In this document: one piece after another, positions 57,410-64,000 of the stretch
How the letters are laid out: each line of letters begins with the position of its first letter
Numbering within the stretch: position 1 is the stretch's first letter
NCBI RefSeq assembly: GCF_037975245.1
Contig: NC_092571.1
Location: forward strand, 27,788,564 to 27,852,563
Reading direction: 5' to 3'
Origin: Apostichopus japonicus
Lineage: Eukaryota > Echinodermata > Holothuroidea > Aspidochirotida > Stichopodidae
Length of the DNA: 64,000 nt
Program-made: the position numbers and the translations under genes
Notes under the pieces: model-generated
Told to the model about the DNA's origin: nothing
What the model saw: only the letters and a program-made list of their open reading frames with translations
Database searches by the model: none

Positions 57410-60400
57410 GTCACGGTGACATTTTGACATAGCATATATAAGGGAAATATAAGTCGAACTAAAGAATAATTTGCAACAAATTGTATTGCAACAAACTCAT
57501 ACCAATATGACTCAACACAACTCTTATAACGTAGGAAATCATGGATGGTCTAGCAGTGTATGGTGCGTGGGCTTCAAATTCTTTTATCGAATGAAACCAT
57601 GATCATGAATGGTTGAGTCGGGAGTGGCGTTCAGTCAGAGCAGCATACGATGGGCTTTAGTCTATAAAATTCAAATTTGCACGGTCTACTATACAGGCGG
57701 GCGATTGTATAGCAAATAAAACCAAATCTGATTGGTGTATATCAGGCAGGCGATATAGTACCGCACATTAAACTAACTTTGATTGGTCCAATTTAGGTGT
57801 AGGCGAAAGAAAAGTAAAAAAATATATATATATACAAATTAAGTATTAATACTTTCTAACTTGAGTTATCGTATATACAATTGACTTGCAATAGACTATT
57901 ATTATTACAGATGACGGAAGAATATTAATGGTCCCTTTGTGTATTTAATGCATAGCGAAGAGTATAATTACACGTTTAATGCGAAGACGGTGGTAAGATA
58001 ATATAAGAGAATATGTCATTGTGAAGAGAAAAAATATATATAGCCTATTCACTGGTCAGATAATTTAGTCAAAATGCTAGAAAGATTTGGTTTTCCCTTT
58101 AAATCACAACGAAAGGATGTATGTTATAAATACTTAGGCCTATGTAAGGAAATAATACCGTGATGAAAAAAGGTGTGATGTTAACAATATAGTTCCCCCA
58201 AGCTTTATTATATATTTATAGTTAATAACTGATATTATAAGGATAGCATATCGTATAAAGTGACAAAATATGTATTGCATGGTCAGATAATTTATTTCGC
58301 AAAGACAGCAGTGAAACCGAACACGAAATGGAATATATTAAAGTGTCAATTGTTTTAGTGAAGGGATTGGAGTGAATCCAGTCGTGACGTAATAATTGTT
58401 GTTCCAATAGGTCCACTACCGAACTAAGTGGCGTCGAGGCAACCAAGTTTATACAAATACCATGGGGATTCAACAATCAGTAAATTGAAATATAAAAGAA
58501 GCAGATTTAAAACAATCTAACAAGTTTGCATGAATGTTTGTTTCTATTAATCGCAATAATAGGAACGTTATCCTATATATCAGAAATTATGCGTAATTAG
58601 TTTTTTTTTTAATGGTGTTCTTTAATCAATCTTAAACTTAATTACTGTATTTTCTGTTAGGCTATATACTATACATAAGCCTAACGTCTACGACAGGTAC
58701 AGTATATAGGCATAAAGTTTAGCTCAGCAATTACATACATACATTCCACCAAACAATAGTAAGAACATTTCACACACTTTATAAATATATGTAAAAATAA
58801 ATTTATCATATGCTGTAGTAATATGTAATAGCAATTACATCCGTAACATACCGAGGAATAATCCCAAATCGTACTTGGGACAATCAGCTGAAAGTTCAGT
58901 ATTTGCTCCTATCATTAACTGACTAAACCTCTTTAATAACTTACACTGAATACCGTATATATACGAGAAAGAAATCTTCAACAGTATTCAAACTGGTTAC
59001 ACCAACCACATATGTATATATATATGTACAGCCCAGGTTTCATAATGGTACTAATTTAAAATTAGATCTCAATATTTTGAATGGCATTTCACCCTCCCCC
59101 CCCCCCCCCACCACCCTTTTCTGATCAAAAGTTTTGTTGTGTTCAGTATAGGAATGTTTCTAGGTTAAAAGGAGAACCTTTTAGACGTCTTTACCAAAAC
59201 TACTTGAATTACCCACGTGATGTCTGAATCTGCTCTATTCTACAACGTTCTTCCACATTTTGGTTCAAACAAGCAGTTCCTCTTTTGTTTCACTTTACAA
59301 TCCCTCTAAGTTTTCACTCTATGTCGCTCTTTTTACACTGTTTTTCCTTACGTTGGTTATATATTAAATAATAATTCTATATGGTTTTCATGCGTTCCAT
59401 ACAATAACCAATGACCGTTGTACGTGACCAGGGGCGGCGATTTGTTTCAAATATAGGGGGGGGGGGACATTTGCTTGGGTGCAGGCTGAAAATGGCACTT
59501 CCCAGGCCTTGTAAGTTGCATCTAAGCATTTTTTATTTTGAAATTATTAGCGATATCATAAAAAAATATGCTCGGGGGGGGGGGCGGTCGCCATAGGCGT
59601 AGGAGGCGGGGGCTGCAGTCATGGGCGGCGATCATGGGGGGACGGGGAGGGACATGTCCCCCCGATATCTTAGATGGGGGATATAGTATCTAATATCCCC
59701 CAATATGTCCGTATTATTACCCATCCCTATTGGTTAGAATAATTGGGGAAGTCTTTACAATAATAATGATAATAATAATATAAGTTTTACCGTTGAAAAG
59801 CACATTGCAAATTATTCATCTTTAGTAGGTGACCGAAAAATTTTCCGGCATATTTCCCGAATTTTCACACACATTTTTTTGGCTGCAGGCTGACTGTGTA
59901 ATTATTCTGAGTATAGATACTTGACTGTTTGAACTTGGTCAATGTGAATCCATGACAACACATCCCTTACCAGTTCATTCCATGTTCTTTCACTCATATG
60001 AGTTATTCTTGTCATACAAAAACGTTACATCATGACACCGTGTTCTATGAAAGTGTTAGTAATGAAACGAATTGTGTGTGACATTGCAATCTATGGCGTC
60101 GGCTTTGTTTCAAGTTAAATCGGGAACTCTGCAATTATTGTGCAATTCCATCACTCTGTGACGTCATACTAATTACTACGCTGTGAAAATCGTAAGGGAT
60201 CCTTGTAAACATCGTCTCCCTTGGTAAAGGTAATTTATCAGTCGTTACATTCAGTGTACAATGGAACACTTTAGGTGTTACTCTTTATTATGCCCGCACC
60301 ATTGCTTGGCGCCATTGTACTTTCTCAAGGGTATACGACAAGCGGTGTCAAACTTCAAAACAGCACTTGTGAAAAAACAAATTCGCGCCCTACATTTGAG

Positions 60401-61546
60401 AGATGCAATAATCTAGATTAATGTATAAGAGTCCAGTCGTCACAGTGTATGCACAGAAGAGCACGAGTTTGCCCCTGTATGGTTAACATTTGACGTGCTA
60501 GCTTTTTTAAACATGTTTGGTGATTTTTTTTAGAGAATTTTATTCGATGCTATATACAGACAAAGAGAAAATACCGTGTACAAAAAAATATATACGAGAG
60601 ATTTAACCGTTGGTATCTCACAACGATAGTTAGATCCCAAATAGAAATACGATTGAGAAGCTTTTAGATGACTTCATTACCACAATCATTCAGAAATGTC
60701 GTTCTCAAAAGCAGATTAAAAATATTATGAAAAATCAAATTTGGCCAAAGAACGACGTCGCTACGGATGCCAATAATTAACATAACATTCAACGTGTTTG
60801 TATATGTATGCTTTAGCTCTTTCGCACAGATTTTTTATAAATGATCAGAGTTAGGAGCTGTAACCTTAGGCCGCTGAGCCAGTGATTAATAACACCAAGC
60901 ATAAATCACCGTGTTCTGAATATTACGAACATACGTTTTGCAGAGCCTGAAGGGTGGGGGAGGGTGGGAGTAGGGTGGTTTATTCCGAGTGTTACCGATT
61001 AGTAAGTTCCCATTGCGAGAATATAAAAGTGAGACACGAACTAGCACACTTCAAATTGGAGCTTACATTTCGTTGCTATGGGTAACATCATGAAATTTCT
61101 AACAATGCGTCTTTAATAGAAATCTCATCATAATATATTTCTAGCCTATTTACTAATCCGTAAAAACTAAAAAGGCGAATTTGGCGAGTTAACTCCTCAA
61201 AGTCTTTGAAAATAATAAAACTGCGCCAGAATTGTTACTTGAGATCATGCTTAAAGCGCCCCTTCCCCACTGGGAGGGGGATTGCTGTAACATCATTCAA
61301 CGCATACAAAAACAAGAAACATTGTTATCTTACAAACGAATCGATGTCGTTTGTTTCGACATATGCCCGCACGTCACAACGCAGAATGATGATACATGGG
61401 GCGCTATATGTAAATAGATAGAGAGTGTGATCGGTAACAGTGCCAAAGGTAAGGCAGTGTAAACCCCATGCATAAGGGATGTTTCTGCGTGTGTACATGC
61501 GTACAATATCCTCCGTTTGTAGAGAATTGAAGTTGATGCTATATAC
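57410..61546. other. No gene recognised; contains G-rich element fragments
   Basis: AT-rich with TATA/AT tracts near 57819 and 59013, two ATTGGT (inverted CCAAT) words at about 57740 and 57780, a C-run at 59095-59109, and the G-rich repeat debris at 59428-59710 listed separately. Confidence 0.5.
59428..59710. repeat. G-rich DNA-transposon-like debris with hairpins
   Basis: GACCAGGGGCGGCGATTTGT at 59427 and ATGGGCGGCGATCATGGGGG at about 59620 look like two element ends in the same orientation, each followed by a G-run. To the right are a palindrome GGGACATGTCCC (59649-59660) and a hairpin with stem GGGGGATAT/ATATCCCCC (59676-59684, 59693-59701). Probably nested fragments of one family. No coding frame. 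Confidence 0.5.
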
Positions 61547-61685
61547 CTGGTTCATATATAGCAAACAGTATACTGTACTTCCTTTTTTCTTGTACAAGAA
61601 ACCATTTTGGCAAGAATTGTTGAGGATTCCAAACAGCTCGTCATGACCATTTTCACGGGACCACATTAATAACATTTTCAGGTCA
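61547..61685 (-). CDS. Possible internal exon, unknown
   Basis: On the minus strand an acceptor-like TTTATTGGATTAG and a strong donor (CAG|GTATAT) enclose 46 codons with no stop: it opens DLKMLLMWSRENGHDELFGI and closes YCLLYMNQ. Phase in is one base completing a codon; phase out is 0. The composition is less AT-driven than the neighbours. No family recognised. It could belong upstream of the minus-strand KDEL gene only if further exons adjust the phase, since that gene's 49209 exon needs two bases from its predecessor. Confidence 0.25.
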
Positions 61686-61689
61686 CTAA

Positions 61690-64000
<2,311 letters not shown>

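Overview
This window is animal nuclear DNA. It is AT-rich, gene-poor and dominated by repeats, with intron-split coding exons and no operons, ribosome-binding sites or phage/plasmid genes. The one clearly recognisable gene is a multi-copy neuropeptide precursor of the pedal peptide/orcokinin type. Its peptides carry the FG...MDPL...S core that is typical of echinoderm members of that family. The composition, the (AAATC)n-tailed LINE and the tRNA-derived SINEs also suit a marine invertebrate. An echinoderm, perhaps a sea cucumber, is the best inference, but the class is not proven by the sequence.

Layout: 1-1.3 kb holds a 43-bp tandem repeat and the 3' end of a non-LTR retrotransposon. From 1.3 to 41 kb I find no convincing gene. 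This stretch holds two MITE- or SINE-type insertions, diverged dispersed repeat pairs (2.7 kb with 32.9 kb; 15.9 kb with 37.5 kb), several local tandem duplications (5.3, 6.4, 17.2-18.0, 21.7, 22.5 and 26.4 kb) and many AT, G-rich and short-motif microsatellites. At 41.8-42.4 kb on the plus strand lies the peptide-bearing exon of the neuropeptide gene, with eight peptides, all ending in an amidation glycine. From 44.0 to 44.4 kb is a 23-bp minisatellite that switches strand. At 48.05-49.21 kb on the minus strand are the last two exons of a gene whose product ends in the ER-retrieval signal KDEL and looks like a degenerate EF-hand pair. From 49.7 to 51.2 kb is a minisatellite with a ten-monomer higher-order repeat. 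From 51.8 kb to the end are two hAT-like non-autonomous elements, a perfect 35-bp inverted repeat between AT repeats, further microsatellites and a few weak candidate exons.

The neuropeptide gene and the KDEL gene are convergent, and nothing visible links their functions. Their upstream exons, promoters and (for the neuropeptide) signal peptide could not be placed with confidence. The most biologically interesting content is the peptide cocktail, the uncharacterised KDEL protein, and the structured repeats: the higher-order minisatellite, the strand switch and the long palindrome. All calls come from reading the sequence alone; no database search was made.
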